DNA of 64,000 nucleotides, from contig JAODUO010000438.1 in NCBI GenBank assembly GCA_025642075.2, positions 145,001-209,000 on the forward strand, written 5' to 3'. Below are positions 1 through 24,581 of this stretch, in pieces. The position numbers were made by a program, and so were the translations under genes. The DNA is from Ridgeia piscesae. Taxonomy: Eukaryota; Annelida; Polychaeta; Sabellida; Siboglinidae. The notes below the pieces were generated by a model. It saw only the letters and a list, made by a program, of their open reading frames with translations. It ran no database searches and had not been told where the DNA came from. The stretch's first letter is position 1; every line of letters begins with the position of its first letter.

Positions 1-116
1 AGGTATTTTGTAATACACTTAATCGAAACGCGTTAGTTTAGATTTTCAAAAAAATATTGTCAACGAAGGCCAATACGCACACCGAACGTTTTGCTCGACA
101 TCGAACAAGTCAGGAC

Positions 117-415
117 ATGTTTTTCGCGGCAGCTTATTGTGGTGAAGGGGTGTCCGACCGTACTATCAGACTAATTTCCCACTTACCAATCAAACATTGT
201 AAGTATATCGTTGTATTTTCTGTGTGACTATGTTAATGACATTATTTGTTAATATGCCATTGCACAAACATATTTGATTAATAATTACAGTAATTATAGC
301 TACCCTCGTCCCCTCCGCAACCAAGTGGTCTCTTCCGCGAGAGCCTATTTACATTCAGGGGATTCCCCTTCCAGCGTGGAGGCCTCAGTGGAAGGATGCT
401 TATCGTTCAGTCTAG
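117..415 (+). CDS. weak candidate: two-exon ORF fragment at left edge
   Basis: A strong donor (ATT|GTAAGTAT, exon end 198) and an acceptor (AATTACAG, exon start 291) bound a 92-base AT-rich intron. Removing it joins two stretches in one open frame of about 68 codons, from an ATG at 117 to TAG at 413-415. The frame is also open upstream to about position 48, after a possible acceptor (TTAGTTTAG). Visible peptide pieces are RTIRLISHLPIKH and PAWRPQWKDAYRSV. I recognise no family. It may be the 3' end of a gene lying to the left, a transposon relic, or chance. Confidence 0.2.
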
Positions 416-2496
416 ACGAGAAACAAGCCCAGACAGGACTATTCGACCGAATTGCCGCCGTATTTTAAGCAGGTTTGTTTGCTCGCTTTCATATGCCATG
501 TGTTCCGTCAACGCGCCGGTACTATATGGCCGGCGTGGTCCACTGGGGACGTTATACCGGACTATTCATGTCATGCAATTGGCGCTGACAGCTCGTTGAC
601 AGTTCGATATTTGACGTTTGCTGTTTGGGCGAAATTGTGCTGGGTCAGCAATCGTGCGTTAAAAAGTTATGCTGTAGCGAGATGGTCATAACTAATCACG
701 AGTCATTTGCAGTTATTAAGGATGTAATGCGTGCATTGATATGTCAAGTTTGTGTCTGAAATCAACGAGGTGCCCACTTATACTTATAGACCTTAGTCGT
801 GGCGTTTTCGTTGTTTCCCTAGCTAGGTTTAACTGCATATTCACAACATTCGATTTGTCTATGGGACAGACACCTGTAATGACATAACTAGGGCGTATTC
901 TGTCGTGTACGCTGTGTGCATCATTCTTGTTTGTGTGACCTGGTGCGCCGCTGGACTGTACCGCGGTAAATCGATGGATGACTCAGCATGACCGCCTTAT
1001 GCTTCCGTGCAGCCCAGCCGCTCGCCAAGGCTTAGATATACCACCATGTGCTTCGATCTAGCGCAAATATCAGCACCATTTAACACTCGTGTACAATCAG
1101 AACCCACCTCAATGTTGCCGTTATAACTTATAACCACGCTATAACCACGCAATAAGTTGTGCCGTTATAACTGTATGTTTATATGTTACACTCCATTGCA
1201 TTAATTAAATTATTCAACACCATCACAGGTCTATTTATGCCATACAAGTAGACACATTTATGAAAGCCGCCAATATAGCACTCCGATTTGTGCCCGGCGC
1301 AAACACAGTGGCTGCGCATTACTGTGGCGTTCACTTGGAATGAGCGATATATAGAGTTTGTTTTTATTCCGACCAGACCGTTGTTTAGAATAATTTAGAG
1401 GGGTCTAGTTTCTACACTTGAGCCCACCAGCGTCTTTATGAATATCAGTCCATGTGTCTTATGACATATTTTATTTAGCTAAATGTGCATTTGATTTATG
1501 TGCGTACTTCACATTAGATTATTTTCATATAAAGTCAGTGAATCTATAACAAGCTACACATTTACCCCCTGCGTGTGTTAACGATTACTCACCACAAAGA
1601 AGACTTGCACTACACACAATTGTCGTGGCGTATTATCCACACAACAGAGGTGTATACTGTATAACTCACACACGTGTCAAGCGCTTATAGTTGGTCGGCG
1701 AAGTCTGTTGAATATAACATTAACTACGACTCTCATCCTAACAGCAAGGAACCGTGAGACCATAAGCGCTTTTAGCATCGCATTTGACTAGACAACAGTA
1801 ACAAACTCTTTAAATGGACTTGTTTAGTTAATTCAGTGATGCTATGCATTTTATTAACTCTACTGAATAGTGATATTTAGTTTTGAAACATTGTAGCATA
1901 CCTTAGTAACATTATCTTACAATTGTGTTCTCACATTTATACATAATTTTTTTTTATTTCTTTAGACATTTCTTCTACAATCTACACATCAATAATAACT
2001 AATAATGTTTCAACGCAAACTATTATTTTCACTAAAAGCAAAACAGTTATATTTTTTTCACAACGGGTTCGATGTCTCAGTGTGGCAAATAGTGTCCGTT
2101 TACCAAGGGCATCTATTTACGGTCTCACGCGTGTTTTGTCGACGACCTACCGGAAAAGCCTGATCGCCGCCCATTTTACTATGTCTATAATTGTCCGTGA
2201 TTGACAAGACGTTATGATACAATGTTGCGAAATTTAATTACTTTTCATTGCTCGATATAATGACAATTCCCGACATAGGTTTGTACCATAAATGCACAAA
2301 GAACGGGAGTTTCCCATCGACATATTTCGTTAACGACGAATGAAGGGAATTACGGTTTTATCTTTAATTATATTTACTCCTAAAATTGGTGTAACGCATA
2401 TTTGAATATATACTCATTTTTTCTACTTCGTGCAAGGAATATTTAAATAAATTGAAATAGTAACAAAATAAATAAAATTAATTAATGGCATAATAT

Positions 2497-2498
<2 letters not shown>

Positions 2499-2582
<84 letters not shown>
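2499..2582. repeat. (AT)n microsatellite
   Basis: An uninterrupted AT dinucleotide run of about 84 bases in the intergenic region. Confidence 0.95.
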
Positions 2583-2587
<5 letters not shown>

Positions 2588-2659
2588 TTGGTCACGTTGC
2601 TAAATAGCATTTGATTGTGAATTTGTGAACTTTTATAATGAAGTAATTAAATAATTATT

Positions 2660-2664
<5 letters not shown>

Positions 2665-2709
<45 letters not shown>
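2665..2709. repeat. (AT)n microsatellite
   Basis: An AT dinucleotide run of about 45 bases, 80 bases downstream of a longer AT run. Confidence 0.9.
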
Positions 2710-2713
<4 letters not shown>

Positions 2714-3589
2714 ATTATATTATAGTTACTTATTTAAATGGTTGCGTATTAATACTTGACACGATTGATTATTTAATTCATTTAATTCTAAAGTTATGTC
2801 TAAAAAATAATAATTGGCATATTCGGGTCACTCACTATCATGCATATGGTATACTGGACAAAATAAACACATGCACCGCATTGCCCTTCCGAAACAAAAC
2901 CTATTATTAGGAAGTGTAATTCGTCTATAAACGGTAAGCGTTATTTCATTTAGAATGAAATAACGCCGATTTATATTTAAGTATTAACTAATAAAGCACA
3001 CCAAAACAACTATTTATTTAAAAAATCTGTGTAATTTACTCTGGAGCATTGGCGGGGGAAAAGGTTCTTATAAAACATGCATATAGTTAAGATAACATAT
3101 AATTAAATTTAAATATTAACATGTAAACTATATATCAGTCGGTATATTTTTGTATGAGCATTTCATTAGTTTTAATCAACCGATATGTTATATACTACTA
3201 TATTAAATGTTGTAATATCGTGAATATTACCGTTCGGTTAACAAATTAATGTCGTTGTATGTGAACTTTCCACAGATCCAATTGTTTGTGTACGTAATAC
3301 GAGTTATACGGGATATAGCTTCTAATTACATGTGTCACGTTTACTGTTCTGTCGCCGAAACGACTTGTCAGGCTGGCTACAAATGTGTTGCTATTGTGGT
3401 CATTTCCTCTATCTAAACTAAACCGGGTCATTGACCTAATTTTTAATGCCACAACTGAAATATATTCAATTTGGGTCAACCTTCCTGGCTATCCTTTATG
3501 TTTGTACGGCGACCTTCACGGCGCAAAAATTGCATCATCCTCGGCCATGCGCAGATACCGCGAGCCGTCTGCTCATTTCCCGCCAAATG

Positions 3590-3740
3590 TTCCAGACTAC
3601 GCCCCGCCCACTGCGTGACGGAGCCGACGCGGCGCGCGCGAGGCGCTATCTGGCGTCATGAATATTAAATTAACCAACGCGTCATGAATATTAAATTAAC
3701 CTCGCGCAGTCGTCTCGCGCTGCGCAGTTTAGCGTAGGAG
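3590..3740. promoter_or_regulatory. CpG-rich block with 23-bp direct repeat, possible promoter
   Basis: A sharp GC- and CpG-rich patch (GACGCGGCGCGCGCGAGGCG and TCGCGCTGCGCAG) in AT-rich surroundings. Between its two GC-rich arms lie two identical 23-base copies (about 3653-3675 and 3680-3702). Each begins GCGTCATGAATATT and ends AAATTAACC, so each holds a CRE-like GCGTCA half site and an AT-rich homeodomain-like core. It lies 2.5 kb upstream of the first coding exon of the ATF3-type gene and could be its promoter or a 5' untranslated exon. No TATA box was confirmed. Confidence 0.3.
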
Positions 3741-4199
3741 TGTAGCACAGACACAAAATCCCCGCATTTGTGAAACCGAAACACTCGAAGCCACTGTAAC
3801 TGCGGTGATTCCCTGCGGTCATGCGGAAAATTCCTAGATTTTCGGCTCTCACCACCAATCTCAGTCCTTACACGTTTATTGCAGTCGGTGTTTTTACTGT
3901 ACCATTTCGACTGGTGATCCTGAATCGTCTGATATCCACAAGCGTGTGCTTTACGTACGAAATTTTTATTCGACTGACATGACGAATTTATACTGCTCAA
4001 ATAAGCTTGTAAATGTGTGCAATAACCTTTCTTTTGTTCAGTTAATTTTGCGTCAATGATCTAAAATTACGTATTTACGATGAACGCATGCGCACAAGGG
4101 TACAATTTTATTGTTGCTTAATTTTTCTTTCTTTTACTAACTATTTGTTATGCAGCGTTGCATAACATCATTTAATTTACTAACACAATTATTTGTTTA

Positions 4200-4258
<59 letters not shown>

Positions 4259-6205
4259 CACATTTTAAACAGGAAAATATCACACCTGTCTTACCTTAGA
4301 GATTTAAATCCTGGTAAGAAATATGTCCCCAGTTATCACATTGGCCTCTATAATATCAGCTCTTGATTTAAATTACGTTTAATTCAGTTCGACACTCGTA
4401 GTAAGACATGTAGTACATGAACACTAAAAAATCGTGATGTTCGTTTGAAAACAAAATACATAATATATTATACTGTAAACAGTTTTGTTAAAATCGTCGA
4501 AAGAATTGAGTTTGATCTAAACATATGATAAACAGAAAAAGTGTGAAAACGCTGTTTTGTTTTGGCATATCGAAAATAACCACTTTTGAACATAATTTTT
4601 GGAATCTCGACTGTACCGAGCCGCACACAATTCAATAGTATGTCACGAACTTAAGAAACATCGAAATGCACAATCGACCCAAAGCAAGTCGCATATATGA
4701 TGCTGTATAAGCACTCACAGCATGTATAAGTTTAATATTTAGCCACAACCGAGACGAACACAAATATTAATTCGAGAAGGGAGCTTTATACATAGGCCTG
4801 CTGTAACGATGAAAAATCTAAAATTATTAGATGTGTTAGGTTAAGGCGGAAATAACCACGACGTAAACCTGATGTTATTCTCGTGTCTTAGCAATAAACG
4901 AGTCTTATCAGATGGTGTCAGACTAATAGCCACGTGCTGCACAGTGGTAGGTACTAGACACTAGCTCCCCCGGTTGTGAGCCTATGATGTCAGATTGAGT
5001 CAGCACTAGCGTGTATAAATCCGGCGTGACATGATAAATTGACGTTGTATATGGACCGGGGGTCGATTTACTATGGTATAAAAATGACACCCCCTGTAAA
5101 AAATGCCTTTTCAATGTGACGAGAAATTAAAAACTGGTTCATTGCTGTACGTTCCATATCATATAATAACAAACAAAATTATGTGTAAATAAACATTTGC
5201 GGATACAAAAATGACCATTTCAGAATAATTTACAGTACGTAATTGTAGCACGTCTATGGCGCCTATCTCTGTGTGTGTTGTCAGAAATAAACATCCACTT
5301 CGGATAGGTTTTAGAGAGCATGTATCGGTGGTAGTAAAGTTACGAATCTATGCATGACTCTAATTAATGAACTTTGGCATAAAGAAATAACAAACGACAT
5401 TTCTACTACAATCACAGGCCCGTTTGCAATGTTAATTGATGTATGACAGTTTATTGTTCTTGGTTGATCAACCATAATTGATTGTTATCACAGGTATGAT
5501 TAATCACAGGTGTTGACGAAACATACCGATTCTCATCAGGACTTATAACTTGTTATCACAACTGCAATCGCGTGGAAAATTGTCATCGAAACGCGATAGC
5601 CTAGTTCCTCTTATCACCGCGACGTTATGGTGGCGCTGCGTGAGCCGCTTTTAATAATTGACACGCGAGGTGTGGCGCGGTGGTGTACGTGATCTGATCC
5701 GATGTCATAAGATGCCGCTTATTATCACGCCAACGTCACTCGGAATTCAAAAGAGGGTTTTTGTCTCAGTGTACGATTCTTCGTTGTGAAAAGTGTCTGT
5801 CTGAACGTCGAGGAATCTTGACAGGAACTATAAGAGATGAAGCTGCTAGGCGCGTTCCTCAACAATACCCTGTAGGCATAATACAATTTGAATTATGTGT
5901 CTTGCGCGCAGTCTGCCCGCATGGGTGGCGAAGCCTACCCGGTGACGTGATCCCCAACTGACTACACGTGCTGTCGTCGTCTTCCGTCTGACTACCGGCC
6001 TCCTCTATTGGCGAACACATATTAATAATAATACTGTCTTATAAAGCAGTGTATTCAGTCCGTTGTTCTTTTCAAAGCGTTGTATTTGTATAATATTTTC
6101 AGATGGAGATGCAGGTAAAACATAACTTTAAAATGTCGTTTCGGTGGAGAAGCACATCGTACAGTCTGATTTGTATCCCGTGTTTTTGTTTGTGTGCGTG
6201 TGTAG
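3741..6205. other. upstream region of bZIP gene 1, no coding exon recognised
   Basis: CpG-rich, mixed sequence with one (TA)n tract at 4199-4256. A second CpG-dense stretch lies at 5560-5760. Close to the gene, TTTTCAG at 6096-6102 precedes ATGGAGATGCAG followed by GTAAAA at 6115. This could be a 12-base untranslated microexon, because it is out of frame with the bZIP start if spliced to 6206. Confidence 0.4.
4199..4256. repeat. (TA)n microsatellite
   Basis: A TA dinucleotide run of about 58 bases. Confidence 0.9.
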
Positions 6206-6213
6206 GTTCCGAG

Positions 6214-10819
<4,606 letters not shown>

Positions 10820-12081
10820 GAATAGCGGGAAGATTACACACAGAGAAGCTCAAGACTTGCTACCCGACGTAATGAGAATGCTTTCATTTATGTGTTTGAA
10901 CGCTAAACAAAATAATATATTTGTCACCTACGAAGCGCTGCTATTTTTCGTTTCCGACACTGTGTGTGGTGCATGTGTTGTTTTACGTAAATTAACTTTT
11001 AATCATGTTTGCAAAACTACAACTGAATTCATGTTTGTAAATTATTTTTTATTAACGAATACGACAGACCACGTGATATTAGCATTTCAAGTTGAGGTAT
11101 ATGTATCGATAACATTTGGTGGTGCCTTCCTGTGTTCATAGGCATAACTGAAACATAGCGTTTGTACTGGTTGCAATTTAGCCAAATTATAAAATTGTAG
11201 ATATGTGTTTTAGCACCACGATACATACGTAATATGTTCGTGTCAAGTCTATGTTTAGCGTTTGGTTGCTGATTTGTATTATAAAAACGAATCAAAACGA
11301 AAAGTTGCAGGGTGGGAAAGTGCAAACAGCAAATATCCAGGTTGTTCCGGATTGTATTTTTTCCAGGAAAATATGTGAATATATTGAATTGTACATTATA
11401 CAAAGTGAGTATTATCGTGTGGATTAGTACTTCGTTAGAGAACTGAACTGGTGCTATACTTAGTGAATAGGTGAAATTTTCATCGAAAGACCGGTGCTCC
11501 ATCTGGCGAGTAAGCGAGACTTAGTGTGAGTGTAGCATAATACGGGCATTGAGCAGCTGTTATTGAGAGCGCGGGTTGTCGCCGCTACTAGTTTATATTT
11601 GCAGGTATTTGTTTTTCCGGTGAATAATATTTGTGATTGAACATGTAACTATCGTCAAGATACATCTTATGTATATTTCTTATGTGTGTCTACTATGGAC
11701 TGGTATAACTGTAATAAGTGTTTGTTTACGAAATATATAGATTTGTACTTTTTTACCACGCATGTATTCACGTAGTGATGGTTGTGTGTTTTGTGGACGT
11801 CAAAAGGAGGCTTAGTAGCGCTGTAGGTTTAGGTGAATAGTAGTACGTTAGTTAGATGAGTATCGCTTAAAATGTAGAAGGTAATTGGTTACTGTTTCGT
11901 AGTAATATAGACACACATTCCTGTTACATAATATGTATTTACAACATATTACATATATTATATGCATTTCTTACTTGCGTATGTGTTTCTTTTGTGTCAT
12001 TGTCGTAAATTGGGTTTTCATGAGTCCCCGTGCATCTCCGAACGCACGCATACATGTATCCGCGGACGCACTCGGGCATAC
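10820..12081. other. 3' flank of bZIP gene 1, no gene recognised
   Basis: AT-rich sequence that presumably includes the 3' untranslated region of the ATF3-type gene at its start. No coding signal or repeat family is recognised. Confidence 0.5.
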
Positions 12082-12718
<637 letters not shown>

Positions 12719-13560
12719 AAATACACGCATACATCTATACATAGCTGCCATTATTGTTTCTAAGTTTTTAAGTACGTCCCCACTTGGTAGACGAAACCCG
12801 GGGATCGAATGAATATAATAAAATTAATTATAAACATGGACACCGGCACATCAGAGGATATGCGTTTACAATTATCCAAAATTAGCGTATATATCATATG
12901 CAGATTACGTAACATCGGGACGTGATTACTTGCGACACGTCCGTCTTGGATACAATGCGTGTAACGCATGAGCCTATCTACTGTGTCAGAGACGCCGGGT
13001 CGTGAGAGGAATGGTTCGAATGTTTCCGGCCCACCAGTCACCAACTAAAGGTCATCTAACTGCGAAATCTTCGGCATTGTGACAAATAGGTAAATGATAT
13101 GCTAGATTTAGGCTGACCACATTCGATAGGCGACAATTGTAGAGTAAACCACAGTGACTCATTGGCCGTGGTCAGGGGATCACAGCCCATTCAGACGCCA
13201 CCACCAATACAAATGGGGTACCGAATTTGACACCAAAGGTTACTGTGTCAAATATGACTGAACGATGCAGTCTTGTACACGTGTATGCGTACATCATAGA
13301 AATGGAATTTAGCAGCCATGACGACGATTAGTGTTATATCAAGTACGCGAACAAGACGTTTGGCAATATTGTGTTGTTATAATATATCAATCGTAATAGA
13401 GCCAGGAAGATTTTATTTGCGTTTTATTTGCTAAACAAAAATTATTATTTTATTTTATTTCCGTGGTAGAAATTACTGTAGAATCGGAATATCAATTTCT
13501 TAAACAAATCCTATAGGGGCGATTTCTTACAAGGCACCCTCAAAATCACACCCTCGTTAC
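12719..13560. other. intergenic, nothing recognised
   Basis: Mixed, CpG-containing sequence without exon-like frames or repeats that I can identify. Confidence 0.5.
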
Positions 13561-14200
13561 TTCGCGTCGCATCGTTATAAAGTCACGTTATGGCATTATA
13601 ACCCAATTTTATGCCGGTAATAATTAACGTCCTCATTTACGGTAATAATGCACTATTTTGTAGCGTCATAACACCGTATTACGGTGATTTAACGGTCGGT
13701 GTATTATTCGATGAATCTTCGATGATTTTAGTTGGGGGGTGACGCTCTCGGTGGTTTTAAATTTTAAAACGTTTACAATAGACCGGCAGCCGTTTGCCCT
13801 CAGTGGGCAGGAATTCTTTTTCGGGTTTGAGATAAAATAAATTCAAATATGTTGTGTCACTGTGTAGTCATAGCGTCTCAACATTTGATTGAAAGCATTC
13901 ATTTCTGCAATTCAATTCCAGAAATTGTGTGTGTGTGTGTGTGTGCGTGTGTGCGTGTGTGCGTGTGTGCGTGTGTGCGTGTGCGTGTGTGCGTGTGTGC
14001 GTGTGTGCGTGCGTGTGCGTGTGTGCGTGTGTGCCTGTGTGCCTGTGTGCCTGTGTGCGTGTGTGTGGCGTTAATTAACATTAATTGCGCACTATAATAC
14101 CCGTTAATTAGAGCGTTACAATTCAGTAGATTAAGGCGTTGTAACGCTGTAGTTTCGTGTTAGGGCATTATAACGCCGTACTGTAAAGTAGGGATTTTGG
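13561..14200. repeat. degenerate GCRTTRTAACGCYGTA repeats around a (GT)n tract
   Basis: Loosely repeated motifs such as GGCATTATAACGCC, GCGTTGTAACGC, GCGTTACAA and ACACCGTATTACGGTG recur at roughly 26-29-base spacing on both sides of a GT microsatellite at about 13929-14067. It looks like an old minisatellite of short palindromic units split by the GT tract. Confidence 0.45.
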
Positions 14201-14227
14201 GTTGGCAGAAATCAGCCACCGTAGTTT

Positions 14228-14548
14228 TCACAGTAGAAGAATCCAGCACGTATCGTCTGTCAATACATAGCAATGGATGGCAGCTACAAGATAAAGTATG
14301 ATGGCGACAAAGATGGCGATGAAGTACATCAGAGTGTATGTTCTTGGAATGGAGACCGAACCAACATTCACGGAGACGAGGAGACAGGGAAATGGTCCAC
14401 CGCGAGAGATGTTGTGAATGAGACGAATCTTGTGACGTGGACGGCGAGGACTGAGCCCAGTAAGACCACGTGACAGGTCGTTACTACTTTCACAACTAAG
14501 TCTTCTGAACAACATTCTGGAATCTTTTGGCAAAAATAAATATAACAC
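14228..14548 (-). CDS. unrecognised ORF with one predicted membrane segment
   Basis: A 106-codon minus-strand ORF. Its C-terminal half contains a hydrophobic stretch (TLMYFIAIFVAIILYLVAA) with a short tail after it. Codon use looks more coding-like than its neighbours. No family is recognised and no flanking exons were identified. It could be a terminal exon, a retrogene or chance. Confidence 0.2.
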   Translation of the reverse strand: MLYLFLPKDSRMLFRRLSCESSNDLSRGLTGLSPRRPRHKIRLIHNISRGGPFPCLLVSVNVGSVSIPRTYTLMYFIAIFVAIILYLVAAIHCYVLTDDTCWILLL

Positions 14549-15093
14549 AGTTTATTGGCATTAGGATGGCAGACCAGTGTGAATTATGTTTTAAATGTGA
14601 CCAGGATAAGAGTACATTTTTGCAGGTATTTCATTTGGACTAGTAGTTTCACATATGTTCTTGCCATGTAATATGTTTGTTTTGTAATTGTTCGAAAGTC
14701 TTTTGCGCGTAATTTGGGTATGGTCACATTCAGCGCCATAGTTGATAATAATAATAATGTAGTCGGAAGAAATTCAAGCATTCCTACAGAACCAGTAGCT
14801 CAGTAGGTCATTTTATATATCGGTGGCGGATGTCGACTCTTTTAACTCGGGCCTGATACCGAAACCGTAAAACGATGCGACACGAAATAACTCGGGGGTG
14901 CCTCACTTCCGGTGCAAATTCTGAGAAATTTTCACAGTAGATTTTTTGGAGATATTAATATTCGGATTCTTCAGTAATGCCTGCCACAGAAATAATCCTC
15001 AGACTTCTTGACAAATAAAACAAATAAAACCATCCTGGCTCTTGGACTATATATAATACACCATATTTCTTATCAATCATTCACAAAATTAAC

Positions 15094-15160
15094 ACTCACA
15101 CGCACGCACACACGTATACATACAACACACACAATACACACAACATACACACACACACAC

Positions 15161-15232
<72 letters not shown>
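15094..15232. repeat. (CA)n then (TA)n compound microsatellite
   Basis: CACACGCACA-type repeats pass into a pure TA run of about 70 bases, which runs straight into the TGTAGT hexamer array. Confidence 0.9.
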
Positions 15233-15235
<3 letters not shown>

Positions 15236-15365
15236 AGTTGAAGTTGTAGTTGTAGTTGTAGTTGTAGTTGTAGTTGTAGTTGTAGTTGTAGTTGTAGTTG
15301 TAGTTGTAGTTGTAGTTGTAGTTGTAGTTGTAGTTGTAGTTGTAGTTGTAGTTGTAGTTGTAGTT
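15233..15365. repeat. (TGTAGT)n hexamer array
   Basis: About 22 copies of TGTAGT, almost perfect, immediately after a TA microsatellite. Read on the minus strand it encodes poly(QL), which is an artefact. Confidence 0.93.
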
Positions 15366-15716
15366 GACTCCTCAGCGGAATCACCGACTAGTTATAAGAG
15401 CACAGAAGTCTTGTCTATAAAGACATCTGGTGAGTAGCAAGTAACAAAGACATCTGAATCAACATCATCTGGTGCCTTGATTATCTGTTGAGTCAAATTG
15501 ACAAATATCATAATGCTGCTGCCAAATTGGCCAAAATGGCCTGACTTCGTCATCAACGATTACGTCATCGCCGGAAACAACTTTTCAGCGAGTTCTTCGA
15601 TGCGGATTTCCTCACCAACGAATATCTCAAGACCAAGTTATGACGTTGTCGTGGTGCAACGTCACTGAGTATTGCGCCATCGAGTACCACTTATTGGTTG
15701 TTACGTTTTGACACGC

Positions 15717-15741
15717 TATATATATCATTATAATATATATA

Positions 15742-15832
<91 letters not shown>
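15717..15832. repeat. (AT)n microsatellite
   Basis: An AT/TATAT run of about 116 bases with small interruptions at its start. Confidence 0.9.
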
Positions 15833-18002
<2,170 letters not shown>

Positions 18003-18407
18003 ATTACAATAGACATGATTTATATTCTAGTTGATTGGTTTTACTGCAACTGTGGATACATGTACTATATCTACTTATGTTATAAATGTGGGATGTTATA
18101 AACAGGTCATATGGTAAACATAGCAGTCACAAATATATTTAATGATGATGGTGACAGTCTTCGACATCAACGCTTCCGTTGTCTCAATAAAAATCAAAAA
18201 CTATAAAAAGCCTTGGCAATCGTTTATCTGGAATACTGACCGAATGTACTGTATTTCTTGGCTATTCGAGGGCGGTCAGTGTGGTGGCAATGACCACAGC
18301 AATGAACACGGGGCTTGTGTCGACACTTTGACGTGAACGTGTGGGGCGTTGCGTGGCAACTGTTGTGAATAATTATGTTCACTGGCACCACGCGGACGGT
18401 GTCGCTG

Positions 18408-18841
18408 CATCGTATTAGTCATGACATGCGTCTAAAAGAATGTGGTTTAACAACACTAGAAACCAGAAGATTGAGAGGAGATCAGATTGAGGTGTTTAAA
18501 ATATTGAATGGGTATGAAAATATTGACAGAAATATTTTTTCACGGTCAAGGAAGAGAGAATGACTAGAGGACATGGAGTTACATTAGCAAAGAAGCAGTG
18601 TAGACTAGATATTAGAAAATTTTCATTTTCATAAAGAACAGTAAACGAATGGAATAGATTATCAGCTGATTGTGTAGGTGCTAGTAGTGTTGCTATATTT
18701 AAAAATAAAATATACCTAAGACGGGCGGGGTATACTTAGATATAGATAGGTTAGATTCTCGATAAGCCAAAGGGCTTCCTAGTCCACCTGCCATCTAGAG
18801 TTGAATCTCTAGGTGGCAGTCTTGTTAAATCTTGTTAAATC
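18408..18841 (+). mobile_element. 5'-truncated non-LTR retrotransposon (LINE) 3' end
   Basis: The translation shows the conserved end of a CR1/L2/RTE-like ORF2 after the reverse transcriptase: RLKECGLTTLETRRLRGD, then IEVFKILNGYENID. After a stop and frameshift near 18560 it continues CRLDIRKF and VNEWNRLSADCVGASSV. The coding part is broken and only about 100 codons remain. The 3' end has a near-perfect hairpin (18788-18819, CTGCCATCTAGAG facing CTCTAGGTGGCAG) followed by two copies of CTTGTTAAAT (18821-18840). Such a tail is typical of L2/CR1-type elements, which end in short tandem repeats rather than poly(A). Confidence 0.85.
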
Positions 18842-19318
18842 ATTCGCGATGTTTCCAAAACTCGTTAAAACTGCCGAAGTGGCTACCCAGTTTAACATAT
18901 TGTGAATAATTATTATCTTAAGCCACACAAAGTACTAATCAATGGCAAACTTGACGACTCGATGCAGCCTGTAGAGTTACTTGACGTTATTCAGACGTAA
19001 GCGTGAATTTCGCTGAGTTGTTCGTCTCTAGGACACCAACATTTATCTTTGCACGAGACCGACACGTGTCTCTAATGGCGGGCGGGTTTTTCCGCTTTTG
19101 CATTTTCTTCCTCGAATGATGTCATATGCGTACACTTATAGAACAGGTGTTTCACGTTGTGGGCTAGCAACGTCCGTTATGCTAGAAAGAATACAATGAG
19201 AAGAGAGTTATTAATATTATTAAAAACAAATTGTTATAAAAACATATAAAATAATACTAGCTACAGATGAGTATAAAGAGGATATCAAGTTTAGTGCTTA
19301 AGATGTTGAATGGACTTG

Positions 19319-19660
19319 CACACACTCACACACACACACACGCACGCACCCACTCACACACGCACACACCCATTCACACACGCACACACGCAGACACGCA
19401 CACACGTAAACACACACATAAACATACGCATACACTTACACACACATACAAACACACATACCTACATACCTACATACCTACATACCTACATACCTACATA
19501 CATACATACATACATACATACATACATACATACATACATACATACATACATACATACATACATACATACATACATACATACATACATACATACATACATA
19601 CATACACTCACATGCACATATATACACATACATACACACACATACACGCACACACACGTA
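19319..19660. repeat. (CA)n then (CATA)n microsatellite
   Basis: CACA/CGCA repeats lead into about 160 bases of pure CATA tetramers (19445-19604), followed by mixed ACAC/ATAC units. Confidence 0.93.
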
Positions 19661-20085
19661 TTCTTAATTAAGAAAGATACAAAATACTTAGATGTCCGTA
19701 GACAATAATTATATCGAACGTGCCCATTCTCACGTAAAGACTATAAGTGCGTGGGATATATTAGTTGTTGACTGTGTAAATTAGATAGAAAACAAAATAA
19801 TATTTCCGAAGTGCGGTACAGAAATAGATTTGCTGGGGGGTAAGCTGATTACATGTACCCTCTTCAAACACAGATAGTGTAGAATTAGTCTAAATTAAAA
19901 TCAATACCAACTTTGAAACAATATTTTTAACTGATGCTATTATCGTCACATCGTGAAAGATGGCATTATGAAAGATTCGACCACGAAGTCTTTTCGCTTT
20001 AAAGAAATGCGTTTGGGTGTTAAAGATTACTTCTGTTAATATAGGTCGTGACCTCTGCACTGTGTACGCAGTAGACCCGTCACGC

Positions 20086-24507
<4,422 letters not shown>

Positions 24508-24581
24508 TCGTGTTGTGATGAATGCAAGATCCGGGTGAATTCACACTGACTTAACAATTAGTTAATCGGACAAGTAGAGAT

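Larger units (their letters stand above)
416..3589. other. non-coding stretch, no gene recognised
   Basis: AT-rich sequence with frequent stops in all frames. It holds two AT microsatellites (listed separately) and short inverted repeats, such as GCGCTTATA near 1680 facing CATAAGCGC near 1762. I see no exon-like open frame, RNA gene or transposase remnant. Confidence 0.6.

Noticed and set aside
6103..6213. Upstream extension of the ATF3-type gene from ATG at 6103
   Set aside because: In frame, but the translated stretch is intron-like (Cys/Leu-rich) and ends at a proper acceptor at 6205.
14796..14807. tRNA gene or tRNA-derived SINE
   Set aside because: TAGCTCAGTAGG fits a box A, but no box B (GGTTCRANNCC) or cloverleaf follows.
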